Assembly (NCBI RefSeq): GCF_003595195.1
Contig: NZ_CP032418.1
Location: 74,501 to 138,500, forward strand
Direction of reading: 5' to 3'
DNA from: Paenisporosarcina cavernae
GTDB lineage: Bacteria > Bacillota > Bacilli > Bacillales_A > Planococcaceae
Length of the DNA stretch: 64,000 nucleotides
The position numbers and the translations under genes were made by a program. How positions within the stretch are numbered: position 1 is the stretch's first letter; each line of letters begins with the position of its first letter. Positions 42,992 through 53,631 of this stretch are shown in pieces. Under the pieces are notes generated by a model. That model had not been told where the DNA came from and did no database searches. It saw only the letters and a list, made by a program, of their open reading frames with translations.

Positions 42992-44019
42992 CCTTTTACC
43001 TCCAAAAGTTGCCGATGGTTACTGTAAGTAATCACTTGCTGTAACGACTGCAATGCATTTCCGGATTGAATACTTTTTCTCGCTTGATGAATTCCTTCTG
43101 AAATAGTGGTGCTTACTCCCGCTGCGAACAAAGCGATGCCTGCGTTTAATAACACCGTATCGTAATAAGGGGAGGGTTCGCCTTGCAACACGCTTCGTAA
43201 AATGGCGGCATTTTCGTTGGCATCTCCACCGCGAATTGCGTCAAGAGGCGTGACTGGTAAACCAACCTCTTCCGGGTGAAGGGTGAACGACATCGTCTTG
43301 CCGTTTTCCATGAGAACGAGATGATTCGTTCCTGCAAGCGAGGCTTCGTCTAAACCGTCTGGACCTGTTACGAGTACCGCGCGATTTCTCCCTAACTGAT
43401 GAGCTACTTTTGCTAATTGTGTTAAACGGCGTTTGTCGTAAACACCGATTAATTGCGACGAAAGGTTGATGGGATTCGTTAATGGTCCGATTAAGTTAAA
43501 AATACTGGCTTTACCGAGTGATTTTCGTACTTCTTGCACACGTTTTAACATGGGATGTACATGGGGTGCGAACAAAAAAGCGATATTCGCTTCTTTGATC
43601 AAGTGGTTGATTTCTTTTGGATGAAAATCGAGTGCAATACCGAGTGCTTCCAAAACATCTGCACTTCCAGTGGATCCAGAAATTTTCCGGTTACCGTGCT
43701 TCGCCACTTTCAACCCAGTACCAGCTAAAACGAATGAAACGGTTGTACTGACATTAAACGTATTGGCACCATCTCCACCTGTACCGCACGTATCAAATAT
43801 CGTCTTCGACTCGAGGGGAATTTGCACCGCATTTTCCTTCAGTACACGAACTAACGTGGTAATTTCGTCGACGGTTTCCCCTTTTTTGGTTAACGCAACG
43901 AGAAATTCGGCGATGTCTTCTTTTGGGGTGGTAGGGAAAACTAGTTGTTCCGCTGCTTGTCGCATATCGAATTCAGTTAACGACATACCGCAAGTCACTT
44001 TTTCTATAAACTCTCTCAT
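42988..44019 (-). CDS. trpD: Anthranilate phosphoribosyltransferase
   Basis: TrpD joins anthranilate and PRPP. The 343-aa enzyme has the PRPP-binding motif DTCGTGGDGANTFNVST and KHGNRKISGSTGSADVLEALG, as in all TrpD. I chose ATG 44019 because GAGGAGAG lies upstream; the open frame runs back through the T-box terminator to 44118 and cannot be coding. It is the first gene of the operon: trpE and trpG, which normally precede it, are absent from this locus. Confidence 0.95.
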   Translation of the reverse strand: MREFIEKVTCGMSLTEFDMRQAAEQLVFPTTPKEDIAEFLVALTKKGETVDEITTLVRVLKENAVQIPLESKTIFDTCGTGGDGANTFNVSTTVSFVLAGTGLKVAKHGNRKISGSTGSADVLEALGIALDFHPKEINHLIKEANIAFLFAPHVHPMLKRVQEVRKSLGKASIFNLIGPLTNPINLSSQLIGVYDKRRLTQLAKVAHQLGRNRAVLVTGPDGLDEASLAGTNHLVLMENGKTMSFTLHPEEVGLPVTPLDAIRGGDANENAAILRSVLQGEPSPYYDTVLLNAGIALFAAGVSTTISEGIHQARKSIQSGNALQSLQQVITYSNHRQLLEVKG

Positions 44020-44054
44020 CTTCAACTCTCCTCTGCTCGGACACCGCAAAACGC

Positions 44055-44380
44055 AAAAAAGTCCCCTGCAAATGAACAAATTGTTCATCTGCAGAGGACG
44101 GAAATACCGCGGTGCCACCTCATTTAAAAGCGTTTATCGCTTTCACTTGATGATCGATAACGGGGATCAGCCGTTTTCCCATACTCTATTCTGGGAAACT
44201 CTCCAAAGTCCATTCACGTCACGCCATCTATCAGCTTCCACCAACCGCTGACTCTCTATAAGAATGACCTTACGCTACTACTCTTTGTCGTCGATTTCTC
44301 TGCTCGTCTAAACTCTGCTCATCTGTTCTTCAGGCGATGTCGCTCCCGACACCTTCTGCCATAATCCCGAACAAAAAAGT
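44055..44380 (-). promoter_or_regulatory. T-box riboswitch, tryptophan-specific, controlling trpDCFBA
   Basis: The leader shows the universal T-box sequence AGGTGGCACCGCGG (44120-44107), a terminator hairpin with the stem GTCC...GGAC and TTTTTT (to 44055), and a stem I with the GGTTGGTGGAAGC region. The specifier lies in GTGAATGGACTTTGG, giving UGG (44212-44210), the tryptophan codon. Uncharged tRNA-Trp should stabilise the antiterminator and switch the operon on. The rest of 44020-44564 holds only the promoter and 3' ends. Confidence 0.93.
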
Positions 44381-44387
44381 TGTTTCC

Positions 44388-44416
44388 ATCTTATAACCGT
44401 GTGGAATATCTGTCAA
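44388..44416 (-). promoter_or_regulatory. trp operon promoter
   Basis: TTGACA (44416-44411), 17-nt spacer, TAAGAT (44393-44388); transcription would start near 44381, the 5' end of the T-box leader. Confidence 0.8.
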
Positions 44417-44564
44417 GCTCTTTAGATAGCTGGCGTTGTATGTAAGAACTCCTCAGTTTTTACGCTTGAGTTAAATACCAACTGGAATTCTTTCAAAGCT
44501 AATGACGAATATAAGCAAAAAATCAATTCAATAGCTAGGTACAGAAGAATGGAATCTAACTATA

Positions 44565-45220
44565 TTACATGGCATGTTTAACACCCTTTTTAATTAGCCA
44601 CTGATTGGCAGGATAACTCGTTAAAAAGCCTAATATCATGGCAATTTGCATCATAAACCAATAGGTAGGTTCAGTTGGATCTAATGGGTTAGGGAATAAT
44701 ACATAATGTACAATGGCCATCCACCCAAACATTCCGATTTCAAATGCAAATAGAGAGAAAGAATCAGCTTTCACAGCTTGCCATAAAGCATGGGTTTTCC
44801 CCTTTTGTTTATTCATCGGATAAATCGAAAAAAATTGAAAAAGGATACCAAATACATAAGCTAAGACAAACTCAACCGTATAATGAGCAAACAACGTAGA
44901 GCCAACAATTGTTAAACCACTCATCACGACTATTGGCACACCGATAACATCACCGACTGTACAACCGGCAGAACAATGGCTGGTCGATACAAATACTTTT
45001 GCTGCATGACTTCGGTGATCATCAATGGATATATTTTTTGCTTTCACTCGTCCCCATTTGAAATAAGTCCAAAGAGCAAACGGTCCAAAAAACCAGCCGT
45101 TAATCGGCCACACCACATTCATTATCGCCATTTTCTGAGAATGCATGATGACATCCGCCATGATGAGAATAGACGATAAAATCCCAATACCTAAAAAATT
45201 GATGAAACAGTTGTTAACAT
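44565..45220 (-). pseudogene. DUF4396 membrane protein, frameshifted near its start
   Basis: The main frame (to 45161) encodes a DUF4396 protein with about five helices and the metal-ligand-like motif SHCSAGCTVGD. Its natural start, ATG 45220, has AAGGA 7 nt upstream but stops after MLTTVSSIF because the A-run at 45193-45198 (T-run in the gene) has six bases. With seven, the frame continues FLGIGILSSILIMADVIMHSQ into the main frame and restores the missing first helix. DUF4396 proteins are of unknown function. Either a slippage mutation, phase variation or a read error. Confidence 0.7.
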
Positions 45221-45491
45221 CAGATCATCCTTTCTATTCGTCGGGGTACTTATATATAAATACTCATTAAGAAAAGAGGTAATCGTTTATTCATTGAGAA
45301 GATGGAGGTTGCGAAATAACGATCATGCTATTTCAAATGTAGAAAAAGAATGAACAGTACATTAAATCGAATAGCAACTGAAGAGATCATTTTGTAATGG
45401 ATTGACCATAAATTTAATCCTACTTGGTATAGGTGTAGTTTTCAGAATCACCAACTGAAAAGTACGAACAGAAAAAGGCATTAAAAGGACT

Positions 45492-45737
45492 TTAACCACC
45501 AATGCCTTTTGCTAATAAAAGGAAGCCTGCAAATACGAGAATAATTCCGTTTCCTAAGACTCCTATTGTGATGGAAAACCATTGTTTCGAAAGGATAGCG
45601 AATATAATTCCGAGTATGGAAAGAATACTGAAAGCACTAATGATGAAGGTTAAACTAGCATCTGGTCCTTTTGTCATGAAAAAGATGACTACACTAATGA
45701 TGATCATTGAAACGGAAAGTAGTCCATATTTGTTCAC
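45492..45737 (-). CDS. Small three-helix membrane protein
   Basis: An 81-aa hydrophobic protein: LLSVSMIIISVVIFFM, LTFIISAFSILSILGIIFAIL and IGVLGNGIILVFAGFLLLA. I do not recognise a family. AAAGG lies 9 nt before GTG 45737; the in-frame ATG 45746 directly abuts that site and is less likely. The 271 nt between it and the DUF4396 gene show no gene. Confidence 0.55.
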   Translation of the reverse strand: MNKYGLLSVSMIIISVVIFFMTKGPDASLTFIISAFSILSILGIIFAILSKQWFSITIGVLGNGIILVFAGFLLLAKGIGG

Positions 45738-45852
45738 GTTATTCATCCTTTCATTGCCCAAAAAGCGGGTGTATGGAAATTCTGCTACACTAAGCTTACC
45801 ATAACGCAATAAGGAAAAAAGGGATTTTTATGGAAACCAAGGGGGATGTAAT

Positions 45853-46674
45853 TTGGCAATAATTTTGGAAAAAGGAACATTCAAGGCGACGGGAGCTACA
45901 GTATATTACGAAGTGAAAGGTGCTGGCGAGAATGTGTTCATGATTCATGCTGGCATTGCAGATTCTCGCATGTGGGATGCTGAATTTGAAGAACTGACGA
46001 AAAACTATCGAGTCGCTCGCATCGACATCCCAGGATTTGGAGATAGTGACTTTTTACGTGGAGCTTTCTCGTTCACGAAAGTCTTTCAGGAAGTACTGGA
46101 TTTTCTTCAAATGGAAAAGGTGCACATAATCGCGGCATCTTACGGAGGAAAACTTGCGATTGATTTTTGTTTGGAACATTCCGCACGATGTAAAAGTCTC
46201 GTGCTAATTTCTCCTGCATTAAGTGGGTGGGAACACTCCGAGTTTTTACAAAATTACGGTGCAAAAGAAGATCAATTGCTAGAAGAAGGTCGATTGGAAG
46301 AAGCGGCTCTTCTTAATTATGAAACTTGGATTGTTCGTGGTCGTGAGAAGCAGGAGGTTTCCGAAAATCTTCAGAAACTCATTCTAGAGATGCAAATGAC
46401 GGCATTTTTAAAAGAAGAACCAACAAGGATTGATCTCATTCGAGCGGAAGACCACGTAAACAAGTTAGGAAAATTGTCGCTTCAGGTACTTGTCTTAATC
46501 GGGGAACTAGATGTACCTGATTTTCAGGAAATCGCCGACTTCATTTGCGAGGAGGCGCCTAATGCGGCGAAAATAATGGTGCCTAACGCTGCACATCTTG
46601 CTAACTTAGAAGCACCAACGTTTGTGCTTCAAACGATCAAGACATTTTTGCAAAAGGAAACCTCACGAAAGTAA
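45853..46674 (+). CDS. Alpha/beta hydrolase
   Basis: A 273-aa alpha/beta hydrolase. The nucleophile elbow is AASYGG (Ser near residue 96); VMIHAG-like FMIHAGIADS is the oxyanion strand, ELDVPD supplies the acid and NAAHLANLE the catalytic His. The substrate is unknown; such proteins are commonly esterases or haloperoxidase-like. Start TTG 45853 with AAGGGGG upstream. It is followed 14 nt later by hisJ, so both may be cotranscribed. Confidence 0.85.
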   Translation: MAIILEKGTFKATGATVYYEVKGAGENVFMIHAGIADSRMWDAEFEELTKNYRVARIDIPGFGDSDFLRGAFSFTKVFQEVLDFLQMEKVHIIAASYGGKLAIDFCLEHSARCKSLVLISPALSGWEHSEFLQNYGAKEDQLLEEGRLEEAALLNYETWIVRGREKQEVSENLQKLILEMQMTAFLKEEPTRIDLIRAEDHVNKLGKLSLQVLVLIGELDVPDFQEIADFICEEAPNAAKIMVPNAAHLANLEAPTFVLQTIKTFLQKETSRK

Positions 46675-46688
46675 GGAGAAGATGCTAG

Positions 46689-47480
46689 ATGATACGAGAT
46701 GGTCACGTTCACACGCATTATTGTCCGCACGGAACGAACGATCCCATGCGACAGTATGTAGAACGAGCACTCGCTCTTGGCTACCACGAAATTACATTTA
46801 CAGAACACGCACCGCTTCCAGAAGGTTTTGTTGACCCCGTGCCGAAGCAAGATAGCGCGATGGATCACTCCGACCTCGAATTTTACGTATCGGAGGTAGA
46901 AGCGTTAAAAGCAGAATTCGCGGAACGCATTAAAGTGAATGTTGGTTTAGAAGTCGATTTTATCGAAGGTTTCGAGAAGGAAACGACGATGTTGTTGAAT
47001 GAAATCGGTCCTCGTTTAGATGACGCGATTCTGTCCGTTCACTTTCTCCGGAATGCCGAGTCCTACGACTGTATCGATTATAGTCCGGATGTGTTCGGTG
47101 AACTTGTCTCGAAATACGGCTCTGTCGATTCTGTGTATGCACGATATTTTGCTACTGTGAAGAAATCGATCGAAGCAGACGTAGGAAATTTTAAGCCTAA
47201 GCGTATCGGACACATAACACTTGTACACAAATTTCAACAAAAATTTGCGCCTTCTCGGTCATTTGAACACGAACTGCTCGATCTTCTTGCGCTTGTTCAA
47301 GCAAAAGGCTATGAACTCGATTACAACGGAGCTGGCTTACTGAAACCATTATGCCGGGAAACGTATCCACCGCTATGGGTTATAAAAGAAGCAAAACGAT
47401 TGGGTATTCCGCTCGTTTACGGTTCAGATGCGCACCAAGTAAGTGCCATGCATTTCGGTGTAGAGTCGATTGATTTATAA
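46689..47480 (+). CDS. hisJ: Histidinol-phosphatase, PHP type
   Basis: HisJ removes phosphate from L-histidinol phosphate, the penultimate step before HisD. The 263-aa protein has PHP-domain metal ligands HVHTHYCPHG at the N terminus, FTEHAPLP, and C-terminal SDAHQ. The his operon downstream lacks any other histidinol phosphatase, which supports the call. AAGGAG lies 9 nt before ATG 46689. A terminator follows directly. Confidence 0.93.
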   Translation: MIRDGHVHTHYCPHGTNDPMRQYVERALALGYHEITFTEHAPLPEGFVDPVPKQDSAMDHSDLEFYVSEVEALKAEFAERIKVNVGLEVDFIEGFEKETTMLLNEIGPRLDDAILSVHFLRNAESYDCIDYSPDVFGELVSKYGSVDSVYARYFATVKKSIEADVGNFKPKRIGHITLVHKFQQKFAPSRSFEHELLDLLALVQAKGYELDYNGAGLLKPLCRETYPPLWVIKEAKRLGIPLVYGSDAHQVSAMHFGVESIDL

Positions 47481-47498
47481 AATACGATTAACAGTGAA

Positions 47499-47526
47499 AG
47501 ACTTGTCCTAGGACAGGTCTTTTTTC
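47499..47526 (+). terminator. Terminator after hisJ
   Basis: AGACTTGTCC pairs with GGACAGGTCT around a TA turn, followed by a T-run. Confidence 0.9.
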
Positions 47527-47663
47527 AATCCACCGAAAAGAGAGGCAGGATTTTTACTGTGAATATCCTAAAAAGTATCTCGAAAAGACGTCTATAAACG
47601 CACATTACGAGGTACACATGATGATAGTCAGTTGCAAACGTTCTTTCAAAGAGTGTTTTCTAG

Positions 47664-47692
47664 TTGACGAAGAAGGCTTTCCACGGTACACT
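47664..47692 (+). promoter_or_regulatory. Promoter of the his operon
   Basis: TTGACG (47664-47669), 17 nt, TACACT (47687-47692), 79 nt before hisZ. No T-box or other riboswitch is recognised in the leader. Confidence 0.65.
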
Positions 47693-47770
47693 TCTAATTA
47701 TGATTTTAACACTCTACCACTCTAGTGAACTAAAGTGAAAAACAGAAGTTTAGAAAGGACGAGGCGTTAC

Positions 47771-48946
47771 ATGAGTGACTTATTTATGTTCGAGAAACCG
47801 GTCGGGTTTCGCGATACATTGCCAAAAATGGTGGACGCCAAAAATAACGTGCGTTCGGTATTGCAACGTGAAATTACACGGTGGGGCTATCAGTTTATCG
47901 AAACCCCAACGGTTGAATATTTTGAAACGGTAGGTTCGGCGTCAGCGATTTCGGATCATCAATTGTTTAAGCTTCTCGATCATCAAGGACATACGCTCGT
48001 GTTACGTCCCGATATGACGACACCGATTGCGAGATTGTCCGCGTCGAAAATGCGCAGCGATCATCCGCAACGTTTGGCGTATTCGACGAATGTATTTCGT
48101 GCACAACAAAAAGAAGGCGGCAGATTAGCGGAGTTCGAACAAATCGGCGTGGAACTCATTGGAGATGAGTCGGTAAGTGCCGACGCGGAAGTAATCGCGT
48201 TAATGGTAACCGCGCTTAAAGATGCGGGGATTCACGATTTTCAAGTGTCGATTGGCCACATGGGATTTTTACACGCTGTTTTCTATCAAATACTAGGCAC
48301 GACGGAACGTGTCGAGAAGGCAACGACGTTTTTGCTAGAGAAAAATTACGTCGGATACCGAGAGCATGTCGCGAGTCTTACTTTATCATCGATTGATAAA
48401 CAACGCTTGTATGACTTTTTGCAGCTAAGAGGAACCACGCAGTTGATGGAGGATGCAACTGCTATTATGGAACAAAATGAAGGCAATAATGCACTCGAGC
48501 AGCTTCGTAAATTGTGGGAAACGCTCGTTGATTACGGCGTCCAAGATGTGATTAAATTCGATTTATCGCTCGTGAGCCACATGAGTTATTATTCCGGTAT
48601 TTTGTTTGAAGTCTACACCGATCGCGTGGGATTTCCGATTGGAAATGGCGGAAGATACGATACTCTTTTAAAGAAATTTGGAAATCCAACAGAAGCAACA
48701 GGCTTTGCGCTTCGTTTGGACTCTTTAGTAGAAGCAGCGGGCACACTTGCCAATACGACGTCGCCAATTTGTGTGTTATTTAGCGAAGAACAACGAGCTG
48801 CCGCGATTTCTTTGGCGAATGAAAAGCGGAGCGAGGGACATTCTGTCATTTTGCAAGACATTCAAGGTGTGAAAGAAATGGATGCTTTCACGGCACAATA
48901 TGATGAAATTGTGGTGCTAGTGGGAAAGTCAGGAGGGAGAAAATAA
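47771..48946 (+). CDS. hisZ: HisZ, regulatory subunit of ATP phosphoribosyltransferase
   Basis: HisZ is a HisRS-like protein without synthetase function that forms the active octamer with short-form HisG. The 391-aa protein shows histidyl-tRNA-synthetase-like motifs ([37 protein letters not shown]) and lacks the anticodon-binding domain. I chose ATG 47771, with GAGGCGTTAC upstream; the frame is open to 47735. It begins the nine-gene his operon. Confidence 0.94.
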   Translation: MSDLFMFEKPVGFRDTLPKMVDAKNNVRSVLQREITRWGYQFIETPTVEYFETVGSASAISDHQLFKLLDHQGHTLVLRPDMTTPIARLSASKMRSDHPQRLAYSTNVFRAQQKEGGRLAEFEQIGVELIGDESVSADAEVIALMVTALKDAGIHDFQVSIGHMGFLHAVFYQILGTTERVEKATTFLLEKNYVGYREHVASLTLSSIDKQRLYDFLQLRGTTQLMEDATAIMEQNEGNNALEQLRKLWETLVDYGVQDVIKFDLSLVSHMSYYSGILFEVYTDRVGFPIGNGGRYDTLLKKFGNPTEATGFALRLDSLVEAAGTLANTTSPICVLFSEEQRAAAISLANEKRSEGHSVILQDIQGVKEMDAFTAQYDEIVVLVGKSGGRK

Positions 48947-48947
48947 C

Positions 48948-49604
48948 GTGACAAAAACGTTAACGATTGCCATGCCAAAAGGGCGGATTTTTGACGAAGC
49001 AGTTCAGTTGCTTCGCGCAGCAGGCTACTCCCTTCCTCCGGAGTTTGACGATTCCAGAAAGCTTATTTTAGAGGTAGAAGAAGAAAATTTCCGATTTATT
49101 CTCGCTAAACCGATGGACGTTGCGACCTATGTGGAATATGGTGTGGCGGATATTGGAATTGCAGGGAAAGATGTACTACTCGAGGAAGAACGTGACGTGT
49201 ATGAGTTGCTCGATTTGATGATTAGCGACTGCTACTTAGCCGTTGCCGGATTGCCAAATACCGAAATGTCCGCTGTCGCACCAAAAATTGCGACAAAATA
49301 TCCAGGTATTGCCGCAGCGTATTTCCGAGAACAAGGCGAACAAGTCGAAATCATAAAATTGAATGGCTCTATTGAACTCGCACCACTCATTGGATTGGCA
49401 GATCGAATTGTCGATATTGTTTCTAGCGGCAGAACGCTGAAAGAAAATGGTCTCGTGGAATATGAACGTATTCAAGACATTACATCGCGCTTAATCGTCA
49501 ATCCGGTCAGTTACCGGATGTATGATGATCGTATTCAAGAATTAGTGGAGCGTTTAAGCCAAACTCTTTCCAAAGCGGAAACGGGAATTGGGAAGCTTTC
49601 GTGA
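48948..49604 (+). CDS. hisG: ATP phosphoribosyltransferase, short form
   Basis: HisG catalyses the first step of histidine synthesis, ATP plus PRPP. At 218 aa it is the short HisZ-dependent form lacking the C-terminal histidine-binding domain. [11 protein letters not shown] opens it and [13 protein letters not shown] is the PRPP-binding motif. Start GTG 48948 with AGGAGGG upstream, 1 nt after the hisZ stop. Confidence 0.96.
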   Translation: MTKTLTIAMPKGRIFDEAVQLLRAAGYSLPPEFDDSRKLILEVEEENFRFILAKPMDVATYVEYGVADIGIAGKDVLLEEERDVYELLDLMISDCYLAVAGLPNTEMSAVAPKIATKYPGIAAAYFREQGEQVEIIKLNGSIELAPLIGLADRIVDIVSSGRTLKENGLVEYERIQDITSRLIVNPVSYRMYDDRIQELVERLSQTLSKAETGIGKLS

Positions 49605-49649
49605 AAAAACCCATTAAATATGTCTACATATAGAGAAAGGGGTAGCGCT

Positions 49650-50921
49650 GTGAAAATCCAACGTATCAACGAAGAAATATCGCTTTCTCGCTCGGTAGAT
49701 TCTGGCACAGAAGAGCAACGAGCCATTGTCCAATCGATCATCGAGGACGTAAAAACGCAAGGGGACGAAGCGGTCCGAAAGTATACGGAAGCGTTTGATG
49801 GGATTCACTTAGAGCAATTTGCTGTGTCGCAAGAAGAAATCAACGTAGCGTACACACAAATAGACACGGAAATGATTGCAATTATACAAGAAGCAAGAGA
49901 TAACATTCGTGACTATCACGAGCATCAACTGAAAGCATCGTGGATGACGACAAACGAGAATGGCACGATTTTAGGGCAAAAAGTAACCGCACTTGATTCC
50001 GTTGGCTTGTATGTTCCTGGTGGAACAGCTGCGTACCCATCTTCTGTGTTAATGAATGCAGTGCCAGCTTCCGTTGCGGGTGTGGAGCGAATTGTAATGG
50101 TCTCTCCACCAGATAAGAATGGCATGATTCCTCCTGCAGTGCTTGTTGCGGCGAATGAAGCAGGAATTACGGAAATCTATAAAATGGGTGGCGCACAAGC
50201 AATTGCCGCACTTGCGTATGGTACTGAATCAGTCAAACGCGTGGATAAAATCGTTGGACCAGGAAATATTTTCGTCGCCTTAGCAAAACGAGAAGTGTTC
50301 GGAGATGTTGCAATTGACATGATTGCTGGTCCTAGTGAAATTACGGTGCTCGCAGACGATTCTGCAAACGCCAACGAAGTTGCAGCCGACTTACTATCTC
50401 AAGCAGAGCACGACGAGCGTGCAGTGAGCATTTTAGTGACGACATCAGAATCACTCGCAAATGCAGTCGCTGACGAAGTAACGCGCCAGTTAGAATTGCT
50501 CCCACGCAAAGAAATTGCGGCGCAGTCCATTGCGACGTACGGGGCGATTTATATCGCAGGTTCGATGGAACAAGCAATTGAAGTTGTAAACCAACTTGCA
50601 CCGGAGCATCTAGAAATCATGACAGCCAATCCATTCGACCTTCTCGGGAAAATAAAACATGCAGGTGCTATTTTCTTAGGTCGGTTTAGTGCAGAGCCAG
50701 TAGGTGATTACTTTGCAGGCACGAACCATGTCTTGCCGACAAATGGTACTGCGCGATTTTCTAGCCCGCTAAGTGTAGAGGACTTTCAAAAGAAATCGAG
50801 TGTCATTTTTTATTCCCAACAAGCGTTTGAGAAAAATGCGAAGAAAATCGCAGCATTTGCACGACTGGAAGGGTTAGAAGCACATGCACGAGCGATAGAA
50901 GAAAGAGGGGCGAACAAATGA
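49650..50921 (+). CDS. hisD: Histidinol dehydrogenase
   Basis: HisD oxidises histidinol to histidine in two NAD+-dependent steps. The 423-aa enzyme has [36 protein letters not shown] and [11 protein letters not shown], with the zinc-ligand Gln and His in SQAEHD. Start GTG 49650 is chosen because AAAGGGG lies 7 nt upstream; the open frame to 49620 has no ribosome site. It overlaps hisB by 4 nt. Confidence 0.96.
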   Translation: MKIQRINEEISLSRSVDSGTEEQRAIVQSIIEDVKTQGDEAVRKYTEAFDGIHLEQFAVSQEEINVAYTQIDTEMIAIIQEARDNIRDYHEHQLKASWMTTNENGTILGQKVTALDSVGLYVPGGTAAYPSSVLMNAVPASVAGVERIVMVSPPDKNGMIPPAVLVAANEAGITEIYKMGGAQAIAALAYGTESVKRVDKIVGPGNIFVALAKREVFGDVAIDMIAGPSEITVLADDSANANEVAADLLSQAEHDERAVSILVTTSESLANAVADEVTRQLELLPRKEIAAQSIATYGAIYIAGSMEQAIEVVNQLAPEHLEIMTANPFDLLGKIKHAGAIFLGRFSAEPVGDYFAGTNHVLPTNGTARFSSPLSVEDFQKKSSVIFYSQQAFEKNAKKIAAFARLEGLEAHARAIEERGANK

Positions 50922-51505
50922 GTAGAGAAGGAACGATTAAACGAATCACAAATGAGACGCAAATTGAGCTGACGTTAAACGTCGACGGCTCGGGTACATC
51001 GAAACTTGAAACAGGCGTTCCTTTTTTAAATCACATGTTGGATTTGTTTGCAAAACACGGACAATTTGACTTATCCGTTCAGGCAACTGGCGACACGGAG
51101 ATTGACGATCACCATACAACGGAAGACATTGCGATTTGTTTAGGCCAAGCGCTAAAAGACGCGCTCGGCGATAAGCGTGGGATTAAACGCTACGGCAACG
51201 CATTCGTACCAATGGATGAAACCCTTGCACACGTCACAATTGACTTAAGTAACCGACCGTATTACGTACAAAATGCGACGATTCCTTCTCCAAAAGTCGG
51301 CAACTTCGATACGGAATTGGTGCACGAATTTATGAGCAAATTAGCGATCGAAGCCCGCATGAATCTGCATATTAACGTGTCTTATGGTTCGAATACGCAC
51401 CATATTATAGAGGCGATGTTTAAGGCATTGGCGAGAGCACTAGATGAGGCGACGACAATTGATCCGCGAGTTAAAGGAGTGCCGTCGACGAAAGGAATGT
51501 TATAA
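50918..51505 (+). CDS. hisB: Imidazoleglycerol-phosphate dehydratase
   Basis: HisB dehydrates imidazoleglycerol phosphate. The 195-aa, single-function form has the metal-binding repeats HHTTEDIAI and [15 protein letters not shown], and DHHTTEDI near residue 62. No N-terminal phosphatase domain is present, consistent with the separate hisJ. It overlaps hisD by 4 nt and abuts hisH. Confidence 0.97.
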   Translation: MSREGTIKRITNETQIELTLNVDGSGTSKLETGVPFLNHMLDLFAKHGQFDLSVQATGDTEIDDHHTTEDIAICLGQALKDALGDKRGIKRYGNAFVPMDETLAHVTIDLSNRPYYVQNATIPSPKVGNFDTELVHEFMSKLAIEARMNLHINVSYGSNTHHIIEAMFKALARALDEATTIDPRVKGVPSTKGML

Positions 51506-52138
51506 GTGATTGGAATTATCGACTATGGAATGGGGAATTTGTTCAGCGTGGCTAAAGCGTTAGAGCGAATTGGCGTAAAGTACGTTGTAACGGACGATCA
51601 ACGCGTCCTGCAAGAAATGGACGGACTTATATTACCAGGTGTGGGGTCCTTTAAAGATGCGATGTCTTTGTTGAATAAAACAGGGCTAACCGAGACCGTT
51701 CATGCATATGTCGCAAGTGGCAAGCCACTACTTGGGATATGCCTCGGGATGCAGTTATTGTTTGAAAGCAGTGAAGAAAATGGTCAAACGGAAGGATTGA
51801 ACCTTTTACCTGGTCATGTGAAGAAGTTTTCTGGAAAGACAAAAAATGGCGAATTCTTCAAAGTTCCACATATGGGGTGGAACAAGCTCTCGTTTCGTCA
51901 CAAGTCACCCATTTTCGATGGGATTTCCGAAGACTATGTGTACTTCGTTCATTCCTATTATGTCGAGACAGATATGCCTGATGTTGTATTAGCAAGTTGT
52001 ACGTATGAAGACGTAGTGCCTGCCATTGTCGGTCGAGACAATGTGTGGGGGATGCAATTCCATCCAGAAAAAAGTGGGGATGTTGGCATGCAGCTACTCA
52101 CAAACTTTACCAACTTCGTTGAAAAAGGAGGAGTGTAA
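51506..52138 (+). CDS. hisH: Imidazole glycerol phosphate synthase, glutaminase subunit
   Basis: HisH hydrolyses glutamine and channels ammonia to HisF. The 210-aa class I amidotransferase has the Cys nucleophile in [11 protein letters not shown] and the His-Glu pair in GMQFHPEKS. Start GTG 51506 begins right after the hisB stop. Confidence 0.96.
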   Translation: MIGIIDYGMGNLFSVAKALERIGVKYVVTDDQRVLQEMDGLILPGVGSFKDAMSLLNKTGLTETVHAYVASGKPLLGICLGMQLLFESSEENGQTEGLNLLPGHVKKFSGKTKNGEFFKVPHMGWNKLSFRHKSPIFDGISEDYVYFVHSYYVETDMPDVVLASCTYEDVVPAIVGRDNVWGMQFHPEKSGDVGMQLLTNFTNFVEKGGV

Positions 52139-52139
52139 C

Positions 52140-52871
52140 TTGAGTTTTCAACTGTATCCCGCAATCGACATGCGGAACGGAAAATGTGTCAGACTCCTTC
52201 AAGGGGATTACGCAAAGGAAACAATATACGGCGATAGCCCGTTTGATATGGCAATGCAATTTGCAAATAACGGGGCAACGTGGATTCATATGGTCGACTT
52301 AGATGGTGCGCGAGATGGCAAACGAGTGAATGATGGATTTGTCATACAAGCGGCAAACGACTTACAAGCCAACATTCAAATTGGTGGAGGGATTCGCACG
52401 GAACAAGACATCGTGCATTACTTAGATCAAGGAATCGCTCGAGTCATTTTAGGGAGTGTGGCCATCGAAAATCCTGTATTTGCAAAAGAAATGCTGCGGA
52501 AATACGGCAACCAATTAGCCATTGGATTAGATGCAAAAGATGGGTTCGTAGCGACACATGGTTGGGTAACGACCTCTAGTGTGAAGGCGATTGACGTGGC
52601 AAAAGAATTTGCAGAAGCAGGAACGGAAACGTTCATTTTTACGGATATCGCAACGGACGGGATGCTTTCTGGACCTAATGAGCAAGCGGTAGTAGAACTT
52701 GCCCATGCGACAGGAAAAAATGTCATTGCATCTGGAGGAGTAAGTGGTCTGCATGATTTACACTCCTTACAAAAGCGGCAAGAAGATGGAGTGGTTGGCG
52801 TAATTGTCGGAAAAGCGTTATACGAGGAGAAATTTACGTTAGCCCAGGCATTAAGTGAGGTGCAGTCATAA
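52140..52871 (+). CDS. hisA: ProFAR isomerase (HisA)
   Basis: HisA opens the ribose ring of ProFAR. The 243-aa TIM barrel starts [19 protein letters not shown] (TTG 52140) with GGAGG 8 nt upstream. [11 protein letters not shown] and [13 protein letters not shown] carry the phosphate and catalytic residues; [10 protein letters not shown] closes it. The frame is open to 52026, inside hisH, but that start has no support. Confidence 0.95.
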   Translation: MSFQLYPAIDMRNGKCVRLLQGDYAKETIYGDSPFDMAMQFANNGATWIHMVDLDGARDGKRVNDGFVIQAANDLQANIQIGGGIRTEQDIVHYLDQGIARVILGSVAIENPVFAKEMLRKYGNQLAIGLDAKDGFVATHGWVTTSSVKAIDVAKEFAEAGTETFIFTDIATDGMLSGPNEQAVVELAHATGKNVIASGGVSGLHDLHSLQKRQEDGVVGVIVGKALYEEKFTLAQALSEVQS

Positions 52872-52872
52872 C

Positions 52873-53631
52873 ATGCTGACAAAACGAATTATTCCCTGTC
52901 TAGACGTAAAAGATGGACGCGTCGTCAAAGGCGTTCAATTTGTGAAGCTGAAAGATGCAGGAGATCCAGTTGAACTAGCAAAAGTGTATGACGCACAAGG
53001 AGCGGACGAGCTGGTATTTTTAGATATTTCCGCGACACACGAAGAAAGAAAGACGCTCATCGATGTAGTCGAACGAGTGGCGTCAGAACTTGCGATTCCG
53101 TTTACAGTTGGTGGAGGTATTAATTCGCTAAAAGATATGAAGCAAGTATTACGAGCTGGCGCAGACAAAGTATCCTTGAATTCGGCAGCGGTAAAAAATC
53201 CAGCGCTCATTCAACAAGGTGCAGATTTTTTTGGCTCCCAGTGCATCGTTGTGGCGATTGATGCGAAGTATGATTTAGAGGCAAAAGCGTTTCGGGTGTA
53301 CACACACGGTGGACGAACTCCCACTGAGTGGCTCGTCTTAGACTGGGTAAAAGAAGCTGTTCGACGCGGGGCAGGAGAAATCTTGCTCACGAGTATGGAC
53401 CAAGATGGCGAAAAAAGCGGCTTTCAGCTGGAGCTGACAAAAGCGGTAAGTGAAGCAGTAAATGTGCCAGTCATTGCCTCCGGTGGGGCTGGTAACGCAG
53501 AACATTTTCGAGAAGCATTTGTGAAAGGATCAGCCGATGCAGCACTTGCAGCATCAATATTTCATTACCAAGAAACGTCTGTTGCGCAAGTAAAAGCGTA
53601 TTTGCGAGAAAAAGGAGTGAATGTCAGGTGA
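52873..53631 (+). CDS. hisF: Imidazole glycerol phosphate synthase, cyclase subunit
   Basis: HisF forms IGP and AICAR from PRFAR and ammonia. The 252-aa TIM barrel begins [20 protein letters not shown], with both catalytic Asp (CLDV and SMDQDG) present and IASGGAGN for phosphate binding. It starts 1 nt after hisA and overlaps hisI by 4 nt. Confidence 0.97.
   Translation: MLTKRIIPCLDVKDGRVVKGVQFVKLKDAGDPVELAKVYDAQGADELVFLDISATHEERKTLIDVVERVASELAIPFTVGGGINSLKDMKQVLRAGADKVSLNSAAVKNPALIQQGADFFGSQCIVVAIDAKYDLEAKAFRVYTHGGRTPTEWLVLDWVKEAVRRGAGEILLTSMDQDGEKSGFQLELTKAVSEAVNVPVIASGGAGNAEHFREAFVKGSADAALAASIFHYQETSVAQVKAYLREKGVNVR

Noticed and set aside
44020-44118. N-terminal extension of trpD
   Set aside because: It would read through the T-box terminator hairpin; ATG 44019 has the ribosome site.
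42988-44118. TRAP-binding (G/U)AG repeats for trp control
   Set aside because: No regularly spaced GAG/UAG series before trpD; the T-box explains the control.
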